From: Moraxella equi
Lineage (GTDB): Bacteria > Pseudomonadota > Gammaproteobacteria > Pseudomonadales > Moraxellaceae
Reading direction: 5' to 3'
Assembly (NCBI RefSeq): GCF_002027555.1
Contig: NZ_MXAP01000029.1
Coordinates: 14,538 to 78,537, forward strand
DNA: 64,000 bases
Under the pieces are notes generated by a model that did no database searches, was not told where the DNA came from, and worked only from the letters and a program-made list of their open reading frames with translations. Shown here piece after piece: positions 36,502-45,800 of the stretch (within the stretch, counting starts at the first letter, position 1; every line of letters begins with the position of its first letter). Position numbers and translations under genes: made by a program.

Positions 36502-37350
36502 TTATAATTCAGGCTCGACTCGTTCGCCTTTTTTATTGATAAAATAAATCTCATCATCGGCAATGACCATCGCAGAGCCTTCGGTAAAACTGCTGGCATA
36601 ATCGTATTTGATGGGTAGGGCGATTTTGCCTTTGGTGTCGATGTAGCCATATTGCCAAATGGGGTCGCCATCGTTGTCGGTTTTGCCCGTGTCTTTGGCA
36701 ACCAAAGCCAACTGCTCGCTAAAATCTTCGACATGGTCGTAGGTGGGGGCGATTTTGGTTTGACCGTTTTTGTCCATAAAGCCCCATTTGTCATTGATTT
36801 TGACTGACACTAAGCCCTGCTCAAACCAGTTGCCTGTCTCATCAAAGCTGGGTTTGATGACGATGTTGCCTTTTTTGTCAATAAAGCCGTATTTGCCGTT
36901 TTGGGCGATTTTGGCACGCCCTTCCCAAAAGCCCCATGCGTCTTCAAAGGCAGGACGGATGACGATGTTGCCTTTGGGGTTGATGTAGCCGTATTTGCCT
37001 TGCTGTTTGACCAAGGCAAGCCCTTCATCAAAGTCGTGAGCGTCTTCAAAGGTGGGGCGGATGATGACCTTGCCGTCTTTGTTGGCAAAGCCATACACCG
37101 TGCCATCGGTGATGACGGTCATGTTTTCGTTGTACTGACAGTCGCTGGTGTACTCTTTGTAGCTAAAACCTGTCGGCAGTTTGGTGTCATCTTCGCAGGC
37201 GTCGATGTCTTCTGATAAGTCGAAGAGTGCGTAATCGTCCGAATCGACGTTGTCTTCTGCGTTGACGCCTGTCGTGGCAAAAACGGATAGGGCAAGGCAT
37301 AGGGCAAGCTTTGGGCGAGAAGTGGATGGGGTAAAAAAAGAAGTGTTCAT
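36502..37350 (-). CDS. Secreted WG-repeat protein
   Basis: A signal peptide (CLALSVFATTGVNA) is followed by about five WG (tryptophan-glycine) beta repeats of the pattern GLALVKQQGKYGYINPKGNI, which are found in many surface or periplasmic proteins of unknown role. The start is set at the ATG at 37350 with GGA seven bases upstream; the frame extends to a TTG at 37362. The N-terminal part before the repeats is acidic (NVDSDDYALFDLSEDIDACE) and has two cysteines. It converges with the DUF4105 gene and lies downstream of glnD on the same strand after 57 bp. Confidence 0.82.
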   Translation of the reverse strand: MNTSFFTPSTSRPKLALCLALSVFATTGVNAEDNVDSDDYALFDLSEDIDACEDDTKLPTGFSYKEYTSDCQYNENMTVITDGTVYGFANKDGKVIIRPTFEDAHDFDEGLALVKQQGKYGYINPKGNIVIRPAFEDAWGFWEGRAKIAQNGKYGFIDKKGNIVIKPSFDETGNWFEQGLVSVKINDKWGFMDKNGQTKIAPTYDHVEDFSEQLALVAKDTGKTDNDGDPIWQYGYIDTKGKIALPIKYDYASSFTEGSAMVIADDEIYFINKKGERVEPEL

Positions 37351-37407
37351 GAATGATTCCAAATGAGTAAAAGCAATGAATGGAAAAACGGATTTATTGT
37401 ACTTGAC

Positions 37408-40185
37408 TTATTGTAAAATTTCAATCAAAGCCACTTTGAGTGACTCAATTTTATCATCATCAAGCAAACTGCCGTCTTTGTCAGACAGATAAAAGATGTC
37501 TTCGGCACGCTCGCCTAGGGTGGTGATTCTCGCCCCATGTACCGCCACGCCGAGCTTTGAGAAGACTTGCCCGATTTTGGCAAGTAGGGCAGGGCGGTCT
37601 TTGGTGATGAGTGATAGGGCGTGATGACCTTGATGGGCAAAGGGGGCGGCACGTTCGATGTGTACCTGCGTGGGGACGTTAAAGTGTTTTAAGGTCAAGT
37701 TAAAACCAAAACTGGCACTGGCTATCTGACACTTAGGGGCATCTCCTGTGAGTGCTTGGCTAAGTTCGCTCACAAGCTCGTCCCGTCTGTCACTGGCGGT
37801 CAGAAAATCACTCATGAGCGTGCCATGCTCATCTCGTGTGGCAAAGCGGTCAATGAGTACATAGCTGTCCAGGGCGGACGGCACGCCATCGATGGTGGCG
37901 CTGACGATAGTCGCATCCAGCACCGACAAGCCAAAACGGTCAAGCACGCACACGCTGATGGCGAACAAATCATCACGGTCGGGGGTGCAGATAAATAGCT
38001 GAATGGCGTCCAATGCCAAATCGGTGTGGGGGCGAATGGCGATGATGGGGCGAGCGTCTTGAATGGCGGATTTTTGTTCTAAGATGACACGGCTTTGCCA
38101 TGCGATGTCAAGTTTTTTGTGTTTTAAAAAATACTCATCGCCCAGCTCATCCCATAGGGCGTGCAAGGTGGTGGGGTTGATGTCGGTCAGTAGGGCTTGG
38201 GCTTTGCTTTTGCGACCGGTGATATAGACGTCTTTGTCCACGACACCCATGCCAAGGTTTAGCACTCGTCTGGTGCTGATATAAAGCTGTTTTAACAGAC
38301 TGGCTCGCCATGAGTTCCATAGCTCGCTGTTGGTGGCGTTCATGTCGGCAACGGTCAGTACATACAGGTGGTTTAGCCTGCTGACACTGCCGACAAAATG
38401 GGCAAAGCGAGCAATGACATCAGGGTCGGAGATGTCCTGCTTTTGGGCGGTGAGCGACATGGTCAGATGTTCACGCACGAGCCATGACGCAAACTGACTG
38501 TTGCTCTCGGTCATGCCGTGCGATGTACAAAATTCATACACATCAATCGCCCCGAGTTCGCTGTGGTCGCCCCCACGTCCTTTGGCGATGTCATGAAATA
38601 AGGCGACGATGACCAGTATGTCTTTGCGGTGGATTTGTTTATAAATCTGACTGACTAGGTCAAATTTTTGCTGATAAATCTCGTTATCCACATCCGTCAA
38701 GCGGTGCAAAATGCGAATGAGTAGCAGGGTATGAGCGTCCACGGTGTAGCGGTGAAACAAATCATACTGCATAAGCCCCATGATTTGCCCGAAGGCAGGC
38801 AGGTATGAGCCTAACACGCCAAAACGTTTCATCAGGCGTAGGCGATGAAATAGGTAGTTGGGTTCTTGTAGGTTTGCCAAAAATAGGGCTTGATGGGTAG
38901 GATGCTGGCGGTAGTCATCATCAATGAGTGGCGTGGCAAGGTAGATGGCACGCAGGGTGTTGGCACTGATTTTTTTAATGCCTTGTTGTCCCATGACCAA
39001 AAAGATGCGAAGTAGTAGGGCGGGATTCTTGTCAAAGGCGTGTGGGTCATGCGCGGCAATCTTGGGGTCGTGGCTTGGTAGTTTGCCCTGCTTGATGAGT
39101 ACGTCCTTTGCCAATCCGTCTTGGTGTAGGGATGAGTCAATGGGGGTTGCCTGTTCGGTGATGGCATAAAAATGCTCATCAATGGGCGTGGTGATAAACT
39201 CAGGGTTTAGATGGTTTTCATTAAAATACGCACACAAAAGCTCGGAGAGACTGGCGGTGGTCATCGCATGGCGATAGTAGGTTCGCATGAGTCGCTCTAA
39301 GGCGTGCGTGATTTGGCGGTTGTCATCATCGGCATGTGCCAGCCCCATGCTAACAGCGATGGCACGCTGACGGTCAAAGAGCAGGCGGTCGTCATGGCGT
39401 GCGACATGGGTGTGTAGATGATGACGTAGGCACCATAAAAAGCGTTTGGCAGACTCCAAGGTAGCGTATTTGTCAGGGCTTAAAAAGCCCACTTCAACCA
39501 AATCATGAAAGTCCCGCACCCCGTCAAAATAAAACTTACCAAGCCACAAAATAATGTGCAAATCTCTTAGTGTACCAGGGGCGGTCTTGATGTTCGGCTC
39601 TAAGTTGTATTCGGTGGCGTTATGGGCAAGATAGCGGGCTTTGGATTCGCTCATCTTAGCACTAAAAAAGGTTTTAGCAGTCCATGCTCCTTTGACGGCA
39701 AGGGTTGGCACGTCAGCCAGTGTATCATTGCCGACCAAAAAACGGGCTTCTAAGAGAGCGGTTGCCACGGTATGCTCGGTGACGGCAGTCATCGTATCGC
39801 TCACTGTCCGCACCGAGATGGCAGGCTCTATGCCGATGTCCCACAGGCTTGCCACGAACGCTTCTATTTGGGCTTGATGGCTGTCCGTGTCGTCGCCTAG
39901 TATCAAAATGTCCACATCTGACGCTGGGAACAGCTCTCCCCTCCCATAGCCACCAATGGCAAATAACCCAAGCTGGCTATCTGTCCCAAATAACGCTTCA
40001 AACATACTCACAAGCATGTCATCCACCGCCTGCGTTCGCCTAGCGATGTGGCTGTCTATCGTCTGTGTGGCGTGTATGCCCTGCTCACAAATCTGCCTAT
40101 CAATATCGGTATTTAGCTCATTTAGATAAGCCTTATAAGCGGTAGGGGTGTAGGGGGGCAAGGGGGGTAAGCTGGCTTGGGTCAT
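37408..40185 (-). CDS. glnD: Bifunctional PII uridylyltransferase/uridylyl-removing enzyme
   Basis: GlnD senses glutamine and modifies PII proteins, setting the nitrogen response. The 925 residues carry a nucleotidyltransferase domain (GGYGRGELFPASDVDILIL, near residue 100), the helical GlnE-like region, and an HD hydrolase (LFHDIAKGRGGDHSELGA). Two C-terminal ACT domains follow, the second near the end (HHALSLITKDRPALLAKIGQ). All catalytic motifs are intact. It is followed by the WG-repeat gene. Upstream is the second MITE-like element, so the promoter lies in or next to that element. Confidence 0.95.
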   Translation of the reverse strand: MTQASLPPLPPYTPTAYKAYLNELNTDIDRQICEQGIHATQTIDSHIARRTQAVDDMLVSMFEALFGTDSQLGLFAIGGYGRGELFPASDVDILILGDDTDSHQAQIEAFVASLWDIGIEPAISVRTVSDTMTAVTEHTVATALLEARFLVGNDTLADVPTLAVKGAWTAKTFFSAKMSESKARYLAHNATEYNLEPNIKTAPGTLRDLHIILWLGKFYFDGVRDFHDLVEVGFLSPDKYATLESAKRFLWCLRHHLHTHVARHDDRLLFDRQRAIAVSMGLAHADDDNRQITHALERLMRTYYRHAMTTASLSELLCAYFNENHLNPEFITTPIDEHFYAITEQATPIDSSLHQDGLAKDVLIKQGKLPSHDPKIAAHDPHAFDKNPALLLRIFLVMGQQGIKKISANTLRAIYLATPLIDDDYRQHPTHQALFLANLQEPNYLFHRLRLMKRFGVLGSYLPAFGQIMGLMQYDLFHRYTVDAHTLLLIRILHRLTDVDNEIYQQKFDLVSQIYKQIHRKDILVIVALFHDIAKGRGGDHSELGAIDVYEFCTSHGMTESNSQFASWLVREHLTMSLTAQKQDISDPDVIARFAHFVGSVSRLNHLYVLTVADMNATNSELWNSWRASLLKQLYISTRRVLNLGMGVVDKDVYITGRKSKAQALLTDINPTTLHALWDELGDEYFLKHKKLDIAWQSRVILEQKSAIQDARPIIAIRPHTDLALDAIQLFICTPDRDDLFAISVCVLDRFGLSVLDATIVSATIDGVPSALDSYVLIDRFATRDEHGTLMSDFLTASDRRDELVSELSQALTGDAPKCQIASASFGFNLTLKHFNVPTQVHIERAAPFAHQGHHALSLITKDRPALLAKIGQVFSKLGVAVHGARITTLGERAEDIFYLSDKDGSLLDDDKIESLKVALIEILQ

Positions 40186-40234
40186 GGCAGTGTGTTAAAT
40201 TGACGGTGTGTTAAAAGGTTAAAAGGAATGGAAG

Positions 40235-40448
40235 TTAGGGTGTGCCTGCCTTTGGTATTTGCCATGAAAAATGAGAAAAATCGCACGTTTTTCAAGAAAA
40301 AAACTTGAGGCTGATAGTTATTCTATCAGACAAGTTTTTGACTTCGAGCCACAAGATTTAGCCATTTTTCATGCAAAAATTGATTGAAATTGTCAAATTT
40401 TCATCTTAGTTTTATAAAATGTTATCAATGTTTAACACGCCCTAAAAA
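40235..40448. mobile_element. MITE-like non-coding element, copy 2
   Basis: About 214 bp between glnD and map. The left end TTAGGGTGTGCCTGCC and right end ACACGCCCTAAAA are the same terminal repeats as copy 1 (10252-10463), here partly decayed. The shared interior includes GCCATGAAAAATGAG, CGTTTTTCAAGAAAAAA and CATGCAAAAA. The hairpin at 40299-40339 (AAAAACTTG ... CAAGTTTTT outside CTGATAG/CTATCAG) corresponds to the copy 1 hairpin. Confidence 0.75.
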
Positions 40449-40477
40449 CCCCAACAAAATCCATGTCGGGGTTTTGG
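40444..40477 (-). terminator. Terminator after map
   Basis: AAAACCCCAAC and GTCGGGGTTTT form the stem with an 8-9 base loop, T-rich on the minus-strand side, ending just before the map stop. It abuts the right end of the MITE-like element. Confidence 0.78.
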
Positions 40478-40479
40478 TT

Positions 40480-41271
40480 TTAGCTTTTCACCCAGCTCAA
40501 ATCCTCATCAGGTCGCCCTGTGGTGATGATACAGCCATTGTCGGTAACGATGAGCGTATGCTCCCATTGGGCGGAGAGTTTCCTATCTTTGGTGATAGCC
40601 GTCCAACCGTCTTTCATGATTTTGGTTTGCCATACGCCTTGGTTAATCATCGGCTCAATGGTGAGAGCCATGCCGGTTTTTAGCTCCACGCCTGTCCCTG
40701 CTTTGCCGTAGTGTAGGACTTGGGGTTCACAATGAAACTCTGTGCCAATGCCATGACCACAAAACTCACGCACGATGGAGAACCGCTCAGGCAGGACAAT
40801 CTTTTCAATCTCCGCCCCGATGTCGCCAAGTCTTGCCCCATTTTTGACCACGCTGATACCAGCATACAGAGCGTCTTGGGCGACTTTGCATAGGCGGTTT
40901 GCCATGACTGAACCCTCGCCGACAATCCACATGGCGGACGTGTCGCCATAATAGCCGTCTTTGATGACCGTTACGTCAATGTTGATGATGTCGCCGTCTT
41001 TTAAGATACGCTCGTGGTCAGGCATACCATGACATACCACATGGTTGATGGAGGTGCAAAGGGTGTAAGGATAGCCTTTGTAGTTTAGGCAGGCGGGAAT
41101 GGCGTTTTGGACTTCGGTGATGTGCTTATACGCCAAATCGTCCAAAAAGCCCGTACTCACCCCTGCTTTGACGTGGGGATCTAGCATTTGCAAAACTTCA
41201 CTGGCAAGCTGTCCTGCCACTTTCATTTTTTCAATGCCGTCTTTGTTTAATAGGGGGATAACTTTACTCAT
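40480..41271 (-). CDS. map: Methionine aminopeptidase, type I
   Basis: Map removes the initiator methionine from nascent proteins. The five metal ligands of the pita-bread fold are in place: DIINIDVTVIKDGYYGDTSA (two Asp), CGHGIGTEFH (His), ALTIEPMIN (Glu) and WEHTLIVT (Glu). From the ATG at 41271 the product is 263 residues, matching type Ia. The extra upstream residues (MINEKENP) overlap a good GAGAA ribosome site and are therefore not coding. It is 35 bp downstream of lptM on the same strand, probably one transcript. Confidence 0.95.
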   Translation of the reverse strand: MSKVIPLLNKDGIEKMKVAGQLASEVLQMLDPHVKAGVSTGFLDDLAYKHITEVQNAIPACLNYKGYPYTLCTSINHVVCHGMPDHERILKDGDIINIDVTVIKDGYYGDTSAMWIVGEGSVMANRLCKVAQDALYAGISVVKNGARLGDIGAEIEKIVLPERFSIVREFCGHGIGTEFHCEPQVLHYGKAGTGVELKTGMALTIEPMINQGVWQTKIMKDGWTAITKDRKLSAQWEHTLIVTDNGCIITTGRPDEDLSWVKS

Positions 41272-41306
41272 GGGATTCTCTTTTTCATTTATCAAAATTT
41301 ATAAAG

Positions 41307-41459
41307 TCAATAATCATTGGAATCGGTGCTAACAGGCATATCCACAGGCTCGTTTTGTGTTGGAGTGGGCGATTTTTCGGGTAGATACAACGCCCCTTTT
41401 TGTCCGCATGCGGTTAGGGTGAGTGCCAATGCTAGGCTAAATAATAAGGTTTTCATCAT
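41307..41459 (-). CDS. lptM: LPS-transport maturation lipoprotein LptM (YifL-like)
   Basis: This is a 50-residue lipoprotein, so short that ORF cut-offs miss it. The minus-strand frame starts at ATGATG (41459/41456) and stops at TGA 41307-41309. It has a signal peptide LLFSLALALTLTAC with lipobox LTAC (Cys18), then GQKGALYLPE, the LptM signature (CGxKGxLYxP). The short acidic tail ends SNDY. In E. coli LptM helps LptD in the LPS translocon form its correct disulfides. LptD/LptE are not in this window. It is followed by map. The match to the signature makes this confident despite the size. Confidence 0.82.
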   Translation of the reverse strand: MMKTLLFSLALALTLTACGQKGALYLPEKSPTPTQNEPVDMPVSTDSNDY

Positions 41460-41636
41460 AAAATTACAAAATAATAAAAGGCTATTTTAACATAATTTTG
41501 CCAAAATCGCTTGATTTGTACAAACCTAGCATGACAAACTTTACAAACTTTTTGCTTTTTAAAGGATAATAATTTGTCATGATAAGTTGTCGTCTTTTCA
41601 AGTAAAATATTTCTCTTTTTATAACCTGCCCACACC

Positions 41637-42350
41637 ATGACCACCGATTATTGTTTTAAAACCACCGCCAAATACGCCTTTACCCAGAGCTTGCCCATTT
41701 TGTCGGGCTTTTTGTTTTTGGGCATGGCGTATGGGGTGTATATGCACTCGCTTGGCTTTTCGGCATGGTATCCTATCATCATGGCGGTGCTGATTTTTGC
41801 AGGGTCGGTGGAATTTATCGTGGCGGGGCTACTTATCATGGCATTTAACCTGTCATCGGTGTTTTTGCTTGTGGCGATGATTAGTGCCAGACAGATTTTT
41901 TATGCCATTTCTATGTTGGATAAGTTTCGGGGCATTACGGGGTGGAAACGCTGGTATCTCATCGCAGGCATGGTGGATGAGAGCTTTGCCATTAACTACA
42001 CCGCCGACACAGACAAGGCAGGCGTGGATAAGGCGTGGTTTATGGTGTTAGTTACGCTGTTTTTGCACATTTATTGGGTAACAGGGTCGGCACTGGGGGC
42101 GGTATTGCCGTTTGATTTGAAAGGGGCGGAATTTGCGATGACAGCACTGTTTTTGGTGATTTTTGTGGAGCAATGGGGTAGGGAGGCCACGCACGAAAGC
42201 TCGCTCCTTGGCATTGGCATGACGGTTTTGGCGTTGGTGGTGTTTGGTAAGAGTAATTTTTTAATCCCTGCCATGCTTGGGATTTTGGTGTATTTGACTG
42301 TTAGACGCTCCGCACTTCATGACAAATTGACCAATAAGGTGGCAAAATGA
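41637..42350 (+). CDS. azlC: AzlC family branched-chain amino-acid exporter subunit
   Basis: AzlC, with AzlD, exports branched-chain amino acids or their analogues. The N terminus PILSGFLFLGMAYGVYMHSL and the VEFIVAGLLIM and SARQIFYAISML segments are family-typical, across about seven membrane helices. Length is 237. The stop overlaps the azlD start by 4 bp (ATGA). The substrate is inferred from homologues only. Confidence 0.92.
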   Translation: MTTDYCFKTTAKYAFTQSLPILSGFLFLGMAYGVYMHSLGFSAWYPIIMAVLIFAGSVEFIVAGLLIMAFNLSSVFLLVAMISARQIFYAISMLDKFRGITGWKRWYLIAGMVDESFAINYTADTDKAGVDKAWFMVLVTLFLHIYWVTGSALGAVLPFDLKGAEFAMTALFLVIFVEQWGREATHESSLLGIGMTVLALVVFGKSNFLIPAMLGILVYLTVRRSALHDKLTNKVAK

Positions 42351-42676
42351 CCCTAAACGAACAACTTTTGACCATTGCCACTGCCATTGTTGCTGTTCAG
42401 CTGTGCCGTTGGGTGGCGTTTTGGGCGTTTCCTGCTCACAAAAAAGTGCCTGATTTTGTGCAATATTTGGGCAAGGCGTTGCCGTCCGCGGTGTTTGGAC
42501 TGCTTGTGGTGTATTGCTATAAAAACGTGGATATGTTGGGGCAATATCACGGCATGGCGGAGTTTATCGCAGGGGCGGTGGTCGTGGGGCTACACCTATG
42601 GCGAAAAAATATGTTTATCTCCATTGGTGTGGGGACGATTTTGTATATGATATTGGCGCAAAGGGTGTTTGTGTGA
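42347..42676 (+). CDS. azlD: AzlD family branched-chain amino-acid exporter subunit
   Basis: The small partner of AzlC has 109 residues and about four membrane helices. FPAHKKVPDFVQYLGKALPS and the C-terminal GVGTILYMILAQ fit the family. It overlaps azlC. The adjoining accessory island begins within 170 bp of the stop. Confidence 0.9.
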   Translation: MTLNEQLLTIATAIVAVQLCRWVAFWAFPAHKKVPDFVQYLGKALPSAVFGLLVVYCYKNVDMLGQYHGMAEFIAGAVVVGLHLWRKNMFISIGVGTILYMILAQRVFV

Positions 42677-42842
42677 AAATGCTGTCCAAAGGGGCGGTTT
42701 TTGGATTTATAAACAAGTATGCATATAAAAGTACTTATTAAAAAATAATGATTGATTAATTGTGTTGTAAAGTAAAAAAACATCCCAATTTACCAAATAA
42801 TGGCAAATGGCTTAATGGTAAAATTAACTTACAGGCACAATC

Positions 42843-45800
42843 ATGATTTATATTCCTAGACTGTTACAAAATTCTGATGAACGCAAATTTACAGAATTAC
42901 AATTATTATCAGAAAAACAAAAGATTATCGTAATACTTGCAGAACCTGGCGCAGGTAAAAGTTACTTGTTAGATAACCTTGCTCAGCAATTAGGGATTAA
43001 AAAGAATGCCGCCAATATATTTGCCCACTCAAATCCAAAAGTATGCCTTTCATTGCTGATTGACGGATTGGATGAGTTGGTAAGAGTGGATTCATCTGCC
43101 ATAACAAAAGTCTTGGTTATGGCAGAAAGTACAGGGGCAGAAAAAATTATTTTGTCTAGTCGTTCTAGCGAGTGGTCTCAAAGCCATACACAGCAATGCA
43201 AAGAGATTTTTAATACAGAACCTTTGTTGCTTTATTTGCAACCCTTTAATACAGAAGAGCAACAACATTTCTTTCATTCACATTACCCACAGCATGATGC
43301 CAAGCACTTTTTAGCAGAAGCAGAAAAAATTGAATTGACACCATTACTGTCCAATCCATTATTTTTAAAATTATTTTCTAATTCTTATATTAAAAATAAT
43401 CAGTATTTTGAAAACCGCCATTCTGCTTTTAAAACGGCCATTGAAGACTTAGCAAAAGAAAACAACCCAAATCATTCTTCTGCATTGCCTTTTACTAAAA
43501 AAATTGAATTGGCAGAAGATGTCTTTTGCAAATTAATGCTGTCTGGCTCAGAGGGTGTTAGTATTGCAGATTTGTCATCCACCCAATTTTTTCCCAATAT
43601 ATCCACTTTAAATGGCGATAAAGATATCACGCAAATTCTATCTACCAAGCTCTTTGTGCCTAATGATGTTGTAGGTCAGCATAGACCAGCGCATAGGGTT
43701 GTTGCAGAATATTGTGCGGGCAATTTTCTTGCTAAGAAAATCACAGCAACAAGCAATCCTTTATCCTTAAATAAGATTTTATCCATTATCGCACCTAATC
43801 ATGTGGTGCGAGATGAATTGCGTGGGTTGTTTGCATGGATGACAGTATTATCGCATAATGACAGAATCCAAGAAACCTTAATTAACTTTGACCCTTATGC
43901 CATTTTATCCAATGGCGACCCAAGTCTATTACCACTAAGTTCAAAAAAGAAGTTGTTATTAAAACTAAAAGAATTAAATCAAGAAGACCCGTATTTTCGC
44001 CGTGGCGACATATGGCGAGATTTAAGAATTTCTAATTTTTTTGATGATAATATGCTGGATGAATTAAAAGAATTATTATCTGACAAATACAGAAATGGTC
44101 ATTTACAAAGGCTTATATTGGAATTGTTGCTTGAATCCCCAGTGCTTTCTCAATTAAGCAATGAGCTCAATGCCATTGTTCTTGATACCAGAGATGAATA
44201 CAAGGAATGGTTTATTAGAATACTGGCGGGGCAATGTCTTTTAAATATCAAAGACCATCCAATAAAAGCAACATGGGATAAATTAATAAATGAAAGCGAT
44301 AGAATATCTCTAACCATTGCCGGTGATATGATGAGCGGTGAAATTAATCCTATTTTTGAATTAAAAGACTATGTTTGCTTTTTAAGAAAATGTGCCGACT
44401 TATACCCAACCAAATATGATTTTAACATAGTAATTGGCGAACGTTATTTTATCCAGTATTTTATCCAAAAATTGGACTTAGATTTGACAACACAACTGCT
44501 TGATGAATTATCCCAAAATCTCTCTTGTACTTGTCAAGAAATATATGATTGCCAATGCAGAGTGGGTGTCAGCAAAATCATAGGTAGACTGCTGGATAGA
44601 TATTTTGAATTATCTCACGCTCCATTTGATTCTGAAAAAATTTGGCTTTGGGTTAAAAATTTATATTTTAAAAATAATGTTTCAAAAGAGCAAAGTTTAT
44701 CGGTAAAAGTTTTGTCAGAAAATCATGAGTTAAGACAAAATATTATTAAATTGGTATTTGAAAAGCTATCCAATGCAGAAGAAATTGATGAAATAAGAAT
44801 TTTTTATTTTTCTCATCATGGTCATTGTGGCTTATACCTTCAGCATGATGATTATAAATATATTATTGACTTAGCTTTTTCAATAAAAAATATTGAATTA
44901 TGGAAAAGTTTTGTTGTTAGACATGATATATATAGCAAATCAAAATCATCTAGTTTTTTTCGAAGATATATGCGTAATCAAGCATTGCAGAATCTAGAAT
45001 TTTTAAGAGCTTGGTATGGGATTGAGCAAAAATATAAAAAATTAAGAAGAAATATGCCTAGAAAAAGATATAGAAAGAAGATTGCTAAAAATAGAAAAAG
45101 ACAAGAGGCTATTTATGACGAGCAAATTAAGTATATCCAAAAAAATAAGGAATTAATAGAAAGTGGAGAGTATTGGAATGCTTTATTAAATTTTTCTTAT
45201 GTTGTATTGCAAGAGCCTAAAAATATAGTCGAAAAATTTGGTGATGAATATTTGGTTAGGAATGCCTTGTATAATTGCTTGGACTTTGTTGCACCTGATG
45301 TACCAAGTTTGACCGAACTTGCCAATCTACACTGCCGGTCTAAAAGTTTGTATGTTGAGACAGTATTATATGCAAGTTGTTTAGAACGATTAAAAAGAGA
45401 TAATTCTTTGCAATCTGTACCTGAATACATATTAAAAGCATTATATACTAAATTTAATACTTACTGGCTTGGTATGAATCAAGATGATATGAATTTTCTA
45501 ATGTCGGAAGTTAAAAAATGTTTATTTACCAATGAAGATAAAATCAGACAGTTTTTAGTTGAATATATAGAGCCACAACTTGCTTGTGGTGATTGCAAAC
45601 ATACACAAGTAGATTGGCTAAATTGTGAGCCTTTTAATGTTTTGCAAGAAGAGCTGTCTTGGTGCTGGCTTGAAAAGTATCCTAATCTTAATTTGGATAG
45701 CCTTGAAAATCTAATGAAAATGGTAATCAAGTATGGAAATATTGAAAAATTAAAATCATTGATTTATCAGCGTTGCCAAGATTTTCTAAATACAAATATC

